Below, piece by piece: positions 1 through 8,343 of a DNA stretch of 48,487 nucleotides. The DNA is from CAZHWR01 sp964536085 (lineage in GTDB: Bacteria > Bacillota > Clostridia > Oscillospirales > Ruminococcaceae), in the NCBI GenBank assembly GCA_964536085.1, contig CAZHWR010000011.1:1-48487 (forward strand), read 5' to 3'. The notes beneath the pieces were generated by a model. It was not told the DNA's origin. It saw nothing but the letters and a program-made list of their open reading frames with translations, and searched no databases. The first letter of the stretch is position 1. Every line of letters begins with the position of its first letter. Position numbers and translations under genes: made by a program.

Positions 1-136
1 TCTGCCCAAAATCGCATTTTTGCGTGATTTGAACCCATTTTTCAGAAGTGCCGATGCAGAGCCGTTTTCGGGGTATGATAGTCAAAAAATCCAGTAATTG
101 TGCAGCTTTTCGGCATAACAAAGCTGACAGTATCTG

Positions 137-229
137 ACGCAAAAAATCTGAAAAGTGGTTGAGGCACAACGCACTCGAAATCAGGTGTACCTCACGGTAC
201 CGTGGGTTCGAATCCCACCCTGTCCGCCA
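137..229 (+). tRNA. tRNA-Ser(CGA)-like gene, degenerate 5' half
   Basis: The 3' half is a good class II tRNA: T arm stem 202-206/214-218 with loop TTCGAAT, acceptor 3' strand CCTGTCC at 219-225, discriminator G and encoded CCA at 227-229, a variable-arm hairpin (GTACC/GGTAC), and a possible anticodon loop CTCGAAA at 174-180 (anticodon CGA, serine). The 5' acceptor strand expected for pairing (GGACAGG) is absent around 137-145, and the anticodon stem pairs at only two or three of five positions. It is therefore a truncated or decayed tRNA-Ser, an attachment-site remnant left by an integrated element, or an assembly chimera at the contig edge. It is followed at once by a strong terminator. The 5' boundary given is approximate. 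Confidence 0.45.
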
Positions 230-230
230 A

Positions 231-287
231 AGCCGGATACCTGCATTAATATTATTTTTATTAATGCAGGTATCCGGCTTCTTTCTA
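231..287 (+). terminator. Terminator after the tRNA-Ser-like sequence
   Basis: A perfect 20-bp inverted repeat (231-250 and 260-279) with a 9-nt T-rich loop begins two bases after the encoded CCA and is followed by TCTTTCTAT. Its position suggests that it ends the tRNA transcript. Confidence 0.75.
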
Positions 288-417
288 TAAAAATCCGTTT
301 TTGAAAGGATTATATCCGGCTGAAGCCAAAAAGCGTGTCGGTCAAAAAACGTGAAGAAATGTCGTGGGCTGAAGAAGAACCGGACGGAAATTCTGTTTTA
401 CATAAATTCTGAATCAG

Positions 418-446
418 TTGATTTTTAACAAAACGCGTGATATACT
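418..446 (+). promoter_or_regulatory. SigA-type promoter of the rubredoxin gene
   Basis: TTGATT at 418-423 and TATACT at 441-446 are separated by 17 bases, 65 bases upstream of the rubredoxin start codon. Confidence 0.75.
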
Positions 447-510
447 ATAGTTATAATATTTTGTTTTCGCGGCTTGCTTCGCGAAAACACATCTACAAGG
501 AGGAAACAAA

Positions 511-669
511 ATGAAAAAATATGTTTGCAATGTTTGCGGATACGTTTACGATGAAGCCGTCGGCGATCCAGACAGCGGAATAGCTCCCGGAACAAAATTT
601 GAGGATATTCCCGACGACTGGGTATGCCCCTTGTGCGGAGTCGGAAAAGATTCTTTTTCCGAGCAGTAA
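511..669 (+). CDS. Rubredoxin
   Basis: A 52-residue protein matching the whole length of the rubredoxin family. Two CxxC knuckles are visible, CNVCGY near residues 6-11 and CPLCGVGKD near residues 39-47; their four cysteines bind a single iron atom. The segment GDPDSGIAPGTKFEDIPDDW between them is the usual rubredoxin core. It is a cytoplasmic one-electron carrier, in anaerobes often feeding rubrerythrin or superoxide/oxygen reductases, none of which are in this window. The start is set by AAGGAGG at 497-503, seven bases upstream. A clear promoter precedes it and a terminator follows, so it is monocistronic. Confidence 0.95.
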   Translation: MKKYVCNVCGYVYDEAVGDPDSGIAPGTKFEDIPDDWVCPLCGVGKDSFSEQ

Positions 670-703
670 AATCCACCGTTTAATAAAATTAAAAGCGATA
701 AGC

Positions 704-740
704 TAAAAAACAGCCGCCCGTTCGGGCGGCTGTTTGGTTA
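704..740. terminator. Bidirectional terminator between rubredoxin and kinase genes
   Basis: GC-rich hairpin 711-732 (CAGCCGCCC paired with GGGCGGCTG), preceded by a run of A and followed by TTTGGTTA. It lies between two convergent genes and can serve both. Confidence 0.75.
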
Positions 741-837
741 TGTTTACATAATATTCATGCTCAGAGAATTCATCTCAAACTGCACTTTAAAGCCTTATAA
801 AATAACGCCGTTCTGAAAACTCACTTTAGGACAATGC

Positions 838-1362
838 TTAGTTCTCCACAACCTTATTGCCATCATCGGCAGTTACATGGCGGTATAACATTTCAACCGC
901 ATCCTTTAAACTAACGTCCTGTTTTAAAATCGTTTCAGGTATAGTTCCTATATAGTCTTTTTTTCTCCACCATCTTCGCATATCCTCTTCACCAAAATCA
1001 AGCCGATCAGGTTTTGTTTCATTCCGAAGTAAGGTTTCTTCAAAAGGCAGGTCATAATAATATGCAAAAATATTTTGACCATACTCTTTAACTGCTGTAT
1101 CAAATAACCGATGATACTGTTCCGAATCCAAAATTCCTTCAAGGATGGTTACCTCTGAACACCGTTTGCCATATTTGAGCAGTTCGATCATCAGAGGCTC
1201 GGATTTTTTGACGCTTTCGTCACCCCAAACATGCAGGATTTGCATACGGATCATGTCGTGCGAAAGCAGCATAGTATTTGATCCAAGCTTTACTTGCAAC
1301 GCTTTTGCAACTGAAGTTTTTCCGCTGCCCGAATTACCTCTGAGAATAATTAACTTTGACAT
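838..1362 (-). CDS. AAA-family P-loop kinase-like ATPase
   Basis: A 174-residue protein starting MSKLIILRG with a Walker A motif GNSGSGKTS at residues 9-17. The fold (AAA_33 type, related to polynucleotide kinase, zeta toxin and small-molecule kinases) is suggested by P-loop position, the ILEGIL strand and the RRWWRKKD lid-like segment. Clostridial homologues are annotated only as AAA ATPase or kinase, so the substrate is unknown. I chose the start at 1362 because AGGAG lies 7 bases upstream, whereas a longer version beginning at 1407 has no ribosome binding site. No antitoxin-like partner is next to it, which argues against a zeta toxin system. It may be transcribed alone, in the same direction as the arg operon upstream. 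Confidence 0.7.
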   Translation of the reverse strand: MSKLIILRGNSGSGKTSVAKALQVKLGSNTMLLSHDMIRMQILHVWGDESVKKSEPLMIELLKYGKRCSEVTILEGILDSEQYHRLFDTAVKEYGQNIFAYYYDLPFEETLLRNETKPDRLDFGEEDMRRWWRKKDYIGTIPETILKQDVSLKDAVEMLYRHVTADDGNKVVEN

Positions 1363-1525
1363 AAATACTCCTATATCGGTCAAGGAGTTGGATTCAGAAC
1401 AAGGCAAAAAGCACAGTAGTCCTGACTGATTGCGGGCATTTTTAACGATGCTCTGCGTTAAATCAATAATTTATGAGCGGCTCTTACTTACGTGAAGCCG
1501 CCCTCAGCAAAGCTTTTTATTTTCC

Positions 1526-2428
1526 TTATTTCATCAGCTTGACCATAACCGCTTTTTGCGCGTGCAGTCGGTTTTCAGCCTCGTCAAAAATTTCGTCGGC
1601 GTGGCTTTCAAAAACCTCGGCGGTTATTTCCTCACCGCGGTGCGCGGGCAGACAGTGCAGCACCATAGCGTCCTGTTTTGCGACATTCATGACCGCGTCG
1701 TTTATCTGATAACCTTCGAACACCTTTTTGCGCTCGTCAGCTTCTCCTTCCTGACCCATCGAAGCCCAAACGTCGGTTAAAACAACGTCCGCGTCCGCGG
1801 CGGCTTTTAAAATATCGCTCGTTATTTCAAAGCAGTCAAAATCCGCGGCAAAGTCAAACACTTCCTTATCGGGACGGTAATCGTCCGGGCAGGCTATTGA
1901 AACCTTCATACCCGTTTTGAGTCCGCCTACAATAAGCGAATTTGCCATATTATTGCCGTCGCCTATGTAGCACATTTTAAGCCCTTCGAGTCTTCCCTTG
2001 TGCTCGCGTATCGTCATTAAATCGGCGAGTACCTGGCAGGGATGGCAAAAATCAGTGAGCCCGTTTATAACGGGAATCGAGCCGTATTTTGCAAGGTCTT
2101 CAACCTCTTTTTGCTCAAACGTCCTTATCATAATGCCGTCAATATACCTTGAAAGCACACGCGCTGTGTCCTGCACGGGCTCTCCGCGGCCTATCTGCAA
2201 GTCCTTTGAGCTTAAAAACAGCGGATTTCCGCCGAGCTGATACATTCCTGTTTCAAACGAAACACGGGTCCTTGTTGAGGATTTTTGAAAAATCATCCCA
2301 AGAGTTTTACCCGCAAGATGATGATGCTTGATACCGTGCTTTTGTTCGTATTTAAGCTGGTCGGCAAGATTTAAAATATCGGTTATATCCTGCTTTGAAA
2401 GATCCAGCATTTTGAGTAAATGCTTCAT
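1526..2428 (-). CDS. argF: Ornithine carbamoyltransferase
   Basis: A 300-residue enzyme making citrulline from ornithine and carbamoyl phosphate. Family signatures are all present: the carbamoyl-phosphate loop SSTRTR near residue 50, HPCQ near residue 130, and the ornithine-binding HCLPAHRGEE near residue 260. Length is typical. GAAAGGAAGGG sits just upstream of the ATG. It is the last gene of the arginine operon, 15 bases after argD. The carbamoyl-phosphate synthase genes are not in the window. The 3' flank (1430-1525) holds a modest inverted repeat (TTTAACG/CGTTAAA at 1441-1462) that could stop transcription. Confidence 0.96.
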   Translation of the reverse strand: MKHLLKMLDLSKQDITDILNLADQLKYEQKHGIKHHHLAGKTLGMIFQKSSTRTRVSFETGMYQLGGNPLFLSSKDLQIGRGEPVQDTARVLSRYIDGIMIRTFEQKEVEDLAKYGSIPVINGLTDFCHPCQVLADLMTIREHKGRLEGLKMCYIGDGNNMANSLIVGGLKTGMKVSIACPDDYRPDKEVFDFAADFDCFEITSDILKAAADADVVLTDVWASMGQEGEADERKKVFEGYQINDAVMNVAKQDAMVLHCLPAHRGEEITAEVFESHADEIFDEAENRLHAQKAVMVKLMK

Positions 2429-2443
2429 AGCTTACCCTTCCTT

Positions 2444-3625
2444 TCAGATTGATTCATTTAATACCTTCTCAAATATATCCGCGCCCTCGCCGAGCTCGTC
2501 GTACGTTATCGTGAGCGGCGGAAGCAAACGGATCTTATCCTTGGCGGTCAGCACTAAAAGACCGTTTTCAGCGCATTTTGCCGCAATTTCCGCGGCAGTC
2601 GATTCGGTGCTGAGCTTTATTCCGAGCATCAGCCCCATGCCGTCAACGCGCTCAACACGCTCAACAGCCTGGCACCGCATTCTCAGATAATTTCCTTTAT
2701 CTGTCACTACCTCCAGAAAATCCGCGTCGAGCACGGTATCCAGCACAACATTTGCTCCGGCACACGCAACGGGATTACCGCCGAATGTCGAGCCATGCTG
2801 ACCTTTTCCCAAAACTCCGCAGGTTTTGTCGTTAAACAGCACAGCACCAATGGGAAGCCCGTTGCCGAGACCTTTTGCAAGCGTCGTCATATCAGGGAAA
2901 ACTCCGTACTGTTCGCTAGCAAGAAACGTTCCGGTTCTTCCGATGCCGGTCTGCACCTCGTCCGCAATAAACAGTATGTCATGCTCCCTGCAGAAATTAT
3001 AAACTCCCAAAACAAAATCCATGTCCAGCGGGACAACTCCGCCCTCTCCCTGAACAAACTCCAGCATAACCGCGCACACATCGTTTGTACAGCTTTGTAC
3101 AAACGCCTTGTAGTCGTTAGCAGGGGAATAACAAAATCCGTCCGTAAACGGGAAAAAGTAGTTGTGAAAAGAATCCTGACCCGTGGCGGACAAAGTGGTT
3201 ATCGTTCTTCCGTGAAATGAATTTACAAGCGTTAAAACCGTCGTGCGGGATTTTGAATATTTGTCAAAGCTGTATTTTCTCGCCGCTTTTATCGCGCACT
3301 CGTTCGCCTCCGCACCCGAGTTTGCAAAAAACACCTTGCTGTACCCCGTGTATTCACACAGCTTTTGCGCCGCCGTTATGCACGGCTTTGTGTAGTAAAG
3401 ATTGGAAATGTGCTGAAGCTTTTTCGCCTGCTTTGAAACTGCGTTTACCCACTCTTTATTAGCGACTCCGATTGAATTTACGCCGATTCCGCTTGTGAAA
3501 TCAATGTATTTTTTGCCGCTGTCATCCTTCAATACGGCATTTTTGCCGCTTTTTAAATAAACGTCGTACCTGCCGTATGTGCCGCAGATATATTTTGCGT
3601 CTTTCTTTTTGTATTTAAAGCTCAT
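2444..3625 (-). CDS. argD: Acetylornithine aminotransferase
   Basis: A 393-residue class III PLP aminotransferase that makes N-acetylornithine from the N-acetylglutamate semialdehyde. The PLP-binding lysine is in TTLAKGLGNG (about residue 250); ANSGAEANE near residue 103 (phosphate binding), NSFHGRT near 138 and IADEVQTGIGRTG near 220 are the usual family motifs. Family members overlap in sequence with ornithine and 4-aminobutyrate aminotransferases; operon position between argB and argF decides the assignment. It is 15 bases downstream of argB, with only a weak ribosome binding site, so translational coupling is likely. Confidence 0.95.
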   Translation of the reverse strand: MSFKYKKKDAKYICGTYGRYDVYLKSGKNAVLKDDSGKKYIDFTSGIGVNSIGVANKEWVNAVSKQAKKLQHISNLYYTKPCITAAQKLCEYTGYSKVFFANSGAEANECAIKAARKYSFDKYSKSRTTVLTLVNSFHGRTITTLSATGQDSFHNYFFPFTDGFCYSPANDYKAFVQSCTNDVCAVMLEFVQGEGGVVPLDMDFVLGVYNFCREHDILFIADEVQTGIGRTGTFLASEQYGVFPDMTTLAKGLGNGLPIGAVLFNDKTCGVLGKGQHGSTFGGNPVACAGANVVLDTVLDADFLEVVTDKGNYLRMRCQAVERVERVDGMGLMLGIKLSTESTAAEIAAKCAENGLLVLTAKDKIRLLPPLTITYDELGEGADIFEKVLNESI

Positions 3626-3640
3626 ATGTGTTCACCATTA

Positions 3641-4501
3641 TTACATAAACATCGTTCCGATGCCCTCGTTTGACAGCATTTCTATCAAAATTGAGTGTTC
3701 TATTCTACCGTCTATTATAAACGCTCTGCTCACGCCGCGCCTTACCGTCTCTACACAGCATTCGATTTTCGGAATCATTCCCCCGGTAATAACGCCCTGC
3801 TTGATAAGATAAGGCACCTCGCTGACATTGCACGCGGGAATAAGCGTGGATTCATCCTTGGGATCCATCAAAACTCCTCGTATATCGGTCATTAAAATCA
3901 GATTTTCCGCACCGAGAGCCGACGCTATCCTCGCCGCGGCGGTGTCTGCGTTTATGTTGTAAACATCGCCGTTTTCATCGCAGGCAACAGTCGAAACAAC
4001 CGGGATATATCCGTTGTCGAGCGCATCGGTGACGGGGCTTGCATTTACGTCCACAATTTCGCCGACGTAGCCGAGGTCGGTTTTGCCCTCAAGCTTTTTC
4101 ACCTTTAGCATACCGCCGTCGGAGCCGCAAAGCCCTATGGCCTTACCGTTGTGCTGCGATAATAACGAAACAAGCGACTTGTTCACCTTCCCCGCAAGCA
4201 CCATCCTGACTATTTCCGCAGTTTCCTTATCGGTGTAGCGCAGACCGTCGATAAACTTGGGCTCCTTGCCCAGCTTTTCAAGCATTTCGTTGATTTCCGG
4301 ACCGCCGCCGTGAACAAGCACGACGCGCACGCCTACCATCGAAAGCAAAACAATATCGCTCATAACCGCCTGCTTCAGATGCTCGCTGGTCATCGCGTTT
4401 CCGCCGTATTTTATAACTATCGTTTTGCCCGAATATTTTTGAATGTACGGAAGCGCGTCAATCAAAACGCGCGCCCGCTGATGATTCGATATATTTTCCA
4501 T
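3641..4501 (-). CDS. argB: Acetylglutamate kinase
   Basis: A 286-residue amino acid kinase that phosphorylates N-acetylglutamate. The nucleotide-binding KYGGNAM appears near residue 33, the substrate-site loop VHGGGPEI near residue 66, and GGMIPKIE near residue 250. In many bacteria with the ArgJ recycling pathway this enzyme is the point of arginine feedback inhibition; whether this one is sensitive cannot be told from sequence alone. The ATG at 4501 (MENISNHQ) is preferred over an in-frame TTG at 4522, because GAAAGG overlaps the TTG and lies about 12 bases upstream of the ATG, a spacing also seen elsewhere in this window. Confidence 0.95.
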   Translation of the reverse strand: MENISNHQRARVLIDALPYIQKYSGKTIVIKYGGNAMTSEHLKQAVMSDIVLLSMVGVRVVLVHGGGPEINEMLEKLGKEPKFIDGLRYTDKETAEIVRMVLAGKVNKSLVSLLSQHNGKAIGLCGSDGGMLKVKKLEGKTDLGYVGEIVDVNASPVTDALDNGYIPVVSTVACDENGDVYNINADTAAARIASALGAENLILMTDIRGVLMDPKDESTLIPACNVSEVPYLIKQGVITGGMIPKIECCVETVRRGVSRAFIIDGRIEHSILIEMLSNEGIGTMFM

Positions 4502-4542
4502 CTTTATGACCGTGCCTTTCAAGCTTTTACTCCGCGATTGTT

Positions 4543-5775
4543 TTAAGTCCTGTAGTCGCCGTTGATTTTAACATAGTCGTACGTTAAATCACAGCCCCAT
4601 GCGACTGCGCTTTCATCGCCGTCTGCAAGATTTATCAAAATCTTTACCTCGTCGTCCGAAAGCACCTTCAGCGCCTCTTCCTCTGAAAATCCGGCGCCGT
4701 AACCATTTTTACAGACCTCTATGCTTCCCGCTTTCGACGCAAGACTTACGCTTATTTTTTCGACGTCGATATCTGCTCCGCTGTAGCCTACGGCGCACAT
4801 GACCCTGCCCCAGTTAGCGTCTTTACCGAACATTGCCGCTTTAAACAGCGACGACGTTATAACCGACTTGGCGACTGTTTTTGCATCCTGCTTGGTCTTT
4901 GCCCCCGAAACAGCGCACTCCAAAAGCTTTGTAGCTCCCTCTCCGTCCGCGGCGATCTCTCTGGAAAGATTCAAAAGCAAAACGTACAGCGCGTTTACAA
5001 ACGTATTGTAATCCTCGTTTTCCTCCGCGATGGGGTTGTTTCCTGCAAGACCTGATGCCATTATCGAAACCATGTCGTTTGTGGAAGTGTCGCCGTCCAC
5101 GCTGACCATGTTGAAGGTGTCGTCCACCACAAGCTTAAGCGCCCTTTGCAGAAGCTCGGGGTCTATATCAACATCGGTCGTTAAAAAGCAGAGCATGGTA
5201 GCCATATTCGGATGTATCATTCCGCTGCCCTTGGCAATTCCCGCGACCACACAGCTTTTGCCGCCGAGCGTGAACTGTACAGCATGCTCTTTAACCATTG
5301 TGTCGGTCGTCATTATAGCGTTAGCGGCGTCCGTGCTTCCCGATTCCGAGAGCGACTCGCACAGGTTGTTCATTCCGTATATTATCGGGTCGATATCAAG
5401 CGTTACGCCGATAACACCCGTGGAGGCTACAATTACGTCGTCAGGCGAAATTTTAAGCGCCGCTGCGCACAGCTTTGCCATATCCTCAGCTTTTTGCTCG
5501 CCGTCCGCGTTGCAGGTATTGGCGTTGCCGCTGTTGCAGATGACCGCCTGCGCGGTCATGTCTTCAAGGTGCCTTTTTGTCACCTTTATCGGCGCTCCGC
5601 ACACCTTGTTTTGAGTGTATACCGCCGCAGCCGCGCACGGCTTTTCGGCAAAGATAAGCGCCAAGTCCTTTTTACTTTTGTTCTTCCTGATTCCGCAGTA
5701 GATTCCCGAAGCCTTAAAGCCCTTTGCCGCGCATAATCCTCCGGGAATAAAATCATATCCTGAAAACTTAACCAT
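4543..5775 (-). CDS. argJ: Bifunctional glutamate N-acetyltransferase / amino-acid acetyltransferase
   Basis: A 410-residue ArgJ that moves the acetyl group from N-acetylornithine back to glutamate and so recycles it. The autocleavage site is visible in HPNMATMLC (about residue 190), where the proenzyme is split before the threonine into alpha and beta chains. The end of the protein (DLTYDYVKINGDYRT) is the family's C-terminus. No argA or argE is present, in keeping with the cyclic pathway. It lies 28 bases after argC and 41 bases before argB. Confidence 0.96.
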   Translation of the reverse strand: MVKFSGYDFIPGGLCAAKGFKASGIYCGIRKNKSKKDLALIFAEKPCAAAAVYTQNKVCGAPIKVTKRHLEDMTAQAVICNSGNANTCNADGEQKAEDMAKLCAAALKISPDDVIVASTGVIGVTLDIDPIIYGMNNLCESLSESGSTDAANAIMTTDTMVKEHAVQFTLGGKSCVVAGIAKGSGMIHPNMATMLCFLTTDVDIDPELLQRALKLVVDDTFNMVSVDGDTSTNDMVSIMASGLAGNNPIAEENEDYNTFVNALYVLLLNLSREIAADGEGATKLLECAVSGAKTKQDAKTVAKSVITSSLFKAAMFGKDANWGRVMCAVGYSGADIDVEKISVSLASKAGSIEVCKNGYGAGFSEEEALKVLSDDEVKILINLADGDESAVAWGCDLTYDYVKINGDYRT

Positions 5776-5803
5776 TTATACAACCGTCACTTTCTGTATT
5801 CGC

Positions 5804-6850
5804 TTAAAATGCAGGCGGAACTATGCAAAGCCCCGTGCTTTCGTCCAAGCCGCAAATAATATTCATGTTTTGAACTGCCTGACCCGTTGATCCCTTTACC
5901 ATATTATCCAATGACGAAACCACAATAAGCCGATTTGTGCGGCTGTCAAGATGAAGCGAAATATCGCAGTAATTTGAATACTTCACATTTTTGAGCGTTG
6001 AGATAGCTCCAAGCGGAAGAATCCGGACAAATTTTTCGTCTTTATAAAAATCAGAATACATACTGTGTATGCTCTCCGCGCTGATTTCATCTGATAAGTT
6101 AACGTATATCGTAGAAACGATTCCACGGTTTATCGGAAGAAGATGCGGCACAAACGTCACCGTCAGTTTTTTGCCCGCAAGCTCCGAGAGCGTCTGCTCG
6201 ATTTCCGGCGTGTGCCTGTGCTCGGCGATTTTATACGGCGCAAACGCCTCGTTGCAGTCGGGAAAATGGGTGGTTTGCGTCAAACCTCTGCCCGCTCCCG
6301 TAGTGCCGGATTTGCTGTCGATCACTATCGAGCCGGTATCGACAATCCCCGCCCTTAAAACCGGGGCGAGTCCGAGCGCAACGCTCGTTGGATAACAGCC
6401 GGGATTGCCTATCACCCTTTTCCCTGCGACAATATTCCTGTGCAGTTCGGGAATGCAGTAGACTGCGTTTTTATGCAGTTCTTTTTCCTTGTATTCGAGC
6501 TTATACCACTCGTTGTAGTCAGCTTCGTCATATAGTCTAAAGTCTGCGCCGAGGTCGATAAAAATCTTATTTTGCTCAAAACACTTTTTTGCAATCTGCT
6601 CGCTCAGTCCGTATGGCAACGAAGCAAAAACAACGTCCGATTTTTCAATAACGGTGTCTTCATCGGTCAGGATGTCCTCGCGGATGCCGCAAAAGTTCGG
6701 ATACACCTCGCTTATAGCCTTTCCCTCAAAGCTCACCGAGCTTACGGCGGTAACAGTAACGTTCGGATGATTTTGCAAAATCCTTAAAAGCTCCGCTCCG
6801 GCATAGCCTGTAGCGCCGATAATTCCTGTTTTAATATTTTCAGTGTTCAT
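5804..6850 (-). CDS. argC: N-acetyl-gamma-glutamyl-phosphate reductase
   Basis: A 348-residue NADPH-dependent reductase making the semialdehyde from acetylglutamyl phosphate. The N-terminal GATGYAGAELLRIL is the nucleotide-binding turn; the catalytic cysteine is in GNPGCYPT (about residue 150), and the substrate-binding histidine segment HRHTPEIEQ follows. The first 11 bases overlap the end of argH, and GAGGAA inside the argH 3' end is its ribosome binding site, so the two are translationally coupled. Confidence 0.96.
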   Translation of the reverse strand: MNTENIKTGIIGATGYAGAELLRILQNHPNVTVTAVSSVSFEGKAISEVYPNFCGIREDILTDEDTVIEKSDVVFASLPYGLSEQIAKKCFEQNKIFIDLGADFRLYDEADYNEWYKLEYKEKELHKNAVYCIPELHRNIVAGKRVIGNPGCYPTSVALGLAPVLRAGIVDTGSIVIDSKSGTTGAGRGLTQTTHFPDCNEAFAPYKIAEHRHTPEIEQTLSELAGKKLTVTFVPHLLPINRGIVSTIYVNLSDEISAESIHSMYSDFYKDEKFVRILPLGAISTLKNVKYSNYCDISLHLDSRTNRLIVVSSLDNMVKGSTGQAVQNMNIICGLDESTGLCIVPPAF

Positions 6851-8219
6851 TTATCCATTTCCTCATATCGCTTATTTGTTTTTTAACGCTCATAACCGAC
6901 GGACCGCCAACGGTGTTTCTGCCGTTGACGCATGCGTCAAGACTGATAGCGTTATATATATCCCCGTCAAATACATCGCAGACTGCTTTGTACTCGCTTA
7001 TATCCAGCGTTTCCAGCGTTTCGCCCTTGTCGATGCAAACCGCGACAAGCTGTCCTGTTATTTTATATGCGTCTCTGAACGGCAGACCCCGTTTAACCAG
7101 CCAATCGGCACAGTCGGTCGCGTTGATGAAGCCGCGCGCCGCCGCTTTGCGCATATTGTCCTTCAAGACCCGCATGGATTCCAGCATCGGAATAAACGTT
7201 TCAATGCAGATTTTCACTGTATCGACAGCGTCAAAAACCGCCTGCTTATCCTCCTGCATATCCTTGTTATACGCAAGAGGCAGATTTTTCATCATCGTAA
7301 TAAGCGTTGTAAAATCGCCTATAACCCGCCCCGCTTTACCGCGGATAAGCTCGGTTATATCGGGATTTTTCTTCTGCGGCATTATGCTCGAGCCGGTCGC
7401 AAACGCATCGTCCAGTTCAATAAACTTGAACTCCCACGAGCACCACATCACGATCTCCTCTGAAAACCTGGAAAGGTGCATCATCAATATGCTTATATCC
7501 GAAGCAAGCTCGATGCAAAAATCCCTGTCGGAAACACCGTCAAGACTGTTTTCTGTTATTTTGGCAAATCCGAGCAAGCCGCAGACCTGTTCGCGGTCGA
7601 TCGGATATGTGGTCGCGGCGAGCGCGCCGCTGCCGAGCGGCATTTCATCCGTTCGCTCATAGCATCCGCACAGGCGCGAATAATCCCTTTTGAGCATCTG
7701 TGCGTACGCCATAAGATGGTGCCCAAAGGTTATCGGCTGCGCCCTTTGAAGATGGGTGTATCCGGGCATAACGGCGTCCGCATTTTTCTCGGCAAGCTCA
7801 CAGACCGACAGTATAAGTCTTTTCACAAGCGCTTTTAATTCAGTTATCTCATCCTTTAAATACATGCGGATATCAAGCGCCACCTGATCGTTGCGGCTGC
7901 GCGCGGTGTGAAGCCGCTTGCCCGCGTCGCCGATACGGCTTGTGAGCTCAGACTCGATAAACATATGTATATCTTCTGCGTTCGGGTCAAATTCAAGCGA
8001 GCCGTTTTCGATATCGCGCAAAATGCCGTCGAGCCCCGCGATAATCTTTTCGCTGTCCGCTTTATCTATAATTCCCGAATCGCCTAGCATTTGCGCGTGC
8101 GCCTTGCTGCCCGCGATATCCTGCTTATACATTCTCGCGTCGAACGATATCGACGAATTAAAATCATTTACGCGGCTGTCAATTTCCTTTTTAAATCTTC
8201 CCGCCCACATAGGAGCCAT
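6840..8219 (-). CDS. argH: Argininosuccinate lyase
   Basis: A 459-residue member of the aspartase/fumarase superfamily that splits argininosuccinate into arginine and fumarate. The superfamily signature GSSIMPQKKNPD is near residue 278; TARSRNDQ near residue 107 and the HLQRAQP catalytic segment near residue 155 are also present. The start is set at MAPMWAGRF (8219), with GGAAAGGA about 9 bases upstream. The reading frame is open further to an ATG at 8264, but that start has no ribosome binding site and the added residues are not part of the family. Confidence 0.95.
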   Translation of the reverse strand: MAPMWAGRFKKEIDSRVNDFNSSISFDARMYKQDIAGSKAHAQMLGDSGIIDKADSEKIIAGLDGILRDIENGSLEFDPNAEDIHMFIESELTSRIGDAGKRLHTARSRNDQVALDIRMYLKDEITELKALVKRLILSVCELAEKNADAVMPGYTHLQRAQPITFGHHLMAYAQMLKRDYSRLCGCYERTDEMPLGSGALAATTYPIDREQVCGLLGFAKITENSLDGVSDRDFCIELASDISILMMHLSRFSEEIVMWCSWEFKFIELDDAFATGSSIMPQKKNPDITELIRGKAGRVIGDFTTLITMMKNLPLAYNKDMQEDKQAVFDAVDTVKICIETFIPMLESMRVLKDNMRKAAARGFINATDCADWLVKRGLPFRDAYKITGQLVAVCIDKGETLETLDISEYKAVCDVFDGDIYNAISLDACVNGRNTVGGPSVMSVKKQISDMRKWINEH

Positions 8220-8343
8220 GGCAATGCCGTCCTTTCCTGTTAAAACAAGTTTTTCCAAAGGCAAAAAAAGCAGAAAATATTGCAGTTAAAAGGTTATAGT
8301 GCAAGCGCGCGGAGCGCCTACACTAATCCCTTAAACTCAATTT

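Noticed and set aside
838..1362. Zeta-type toxin of a toxin-antitoxin pair
   Set aside because: Although the P-loop kinase fold is similar, there is no small antitoxin gene next to it, and the rest of the protein fits the general AAA_33 kinase group better.
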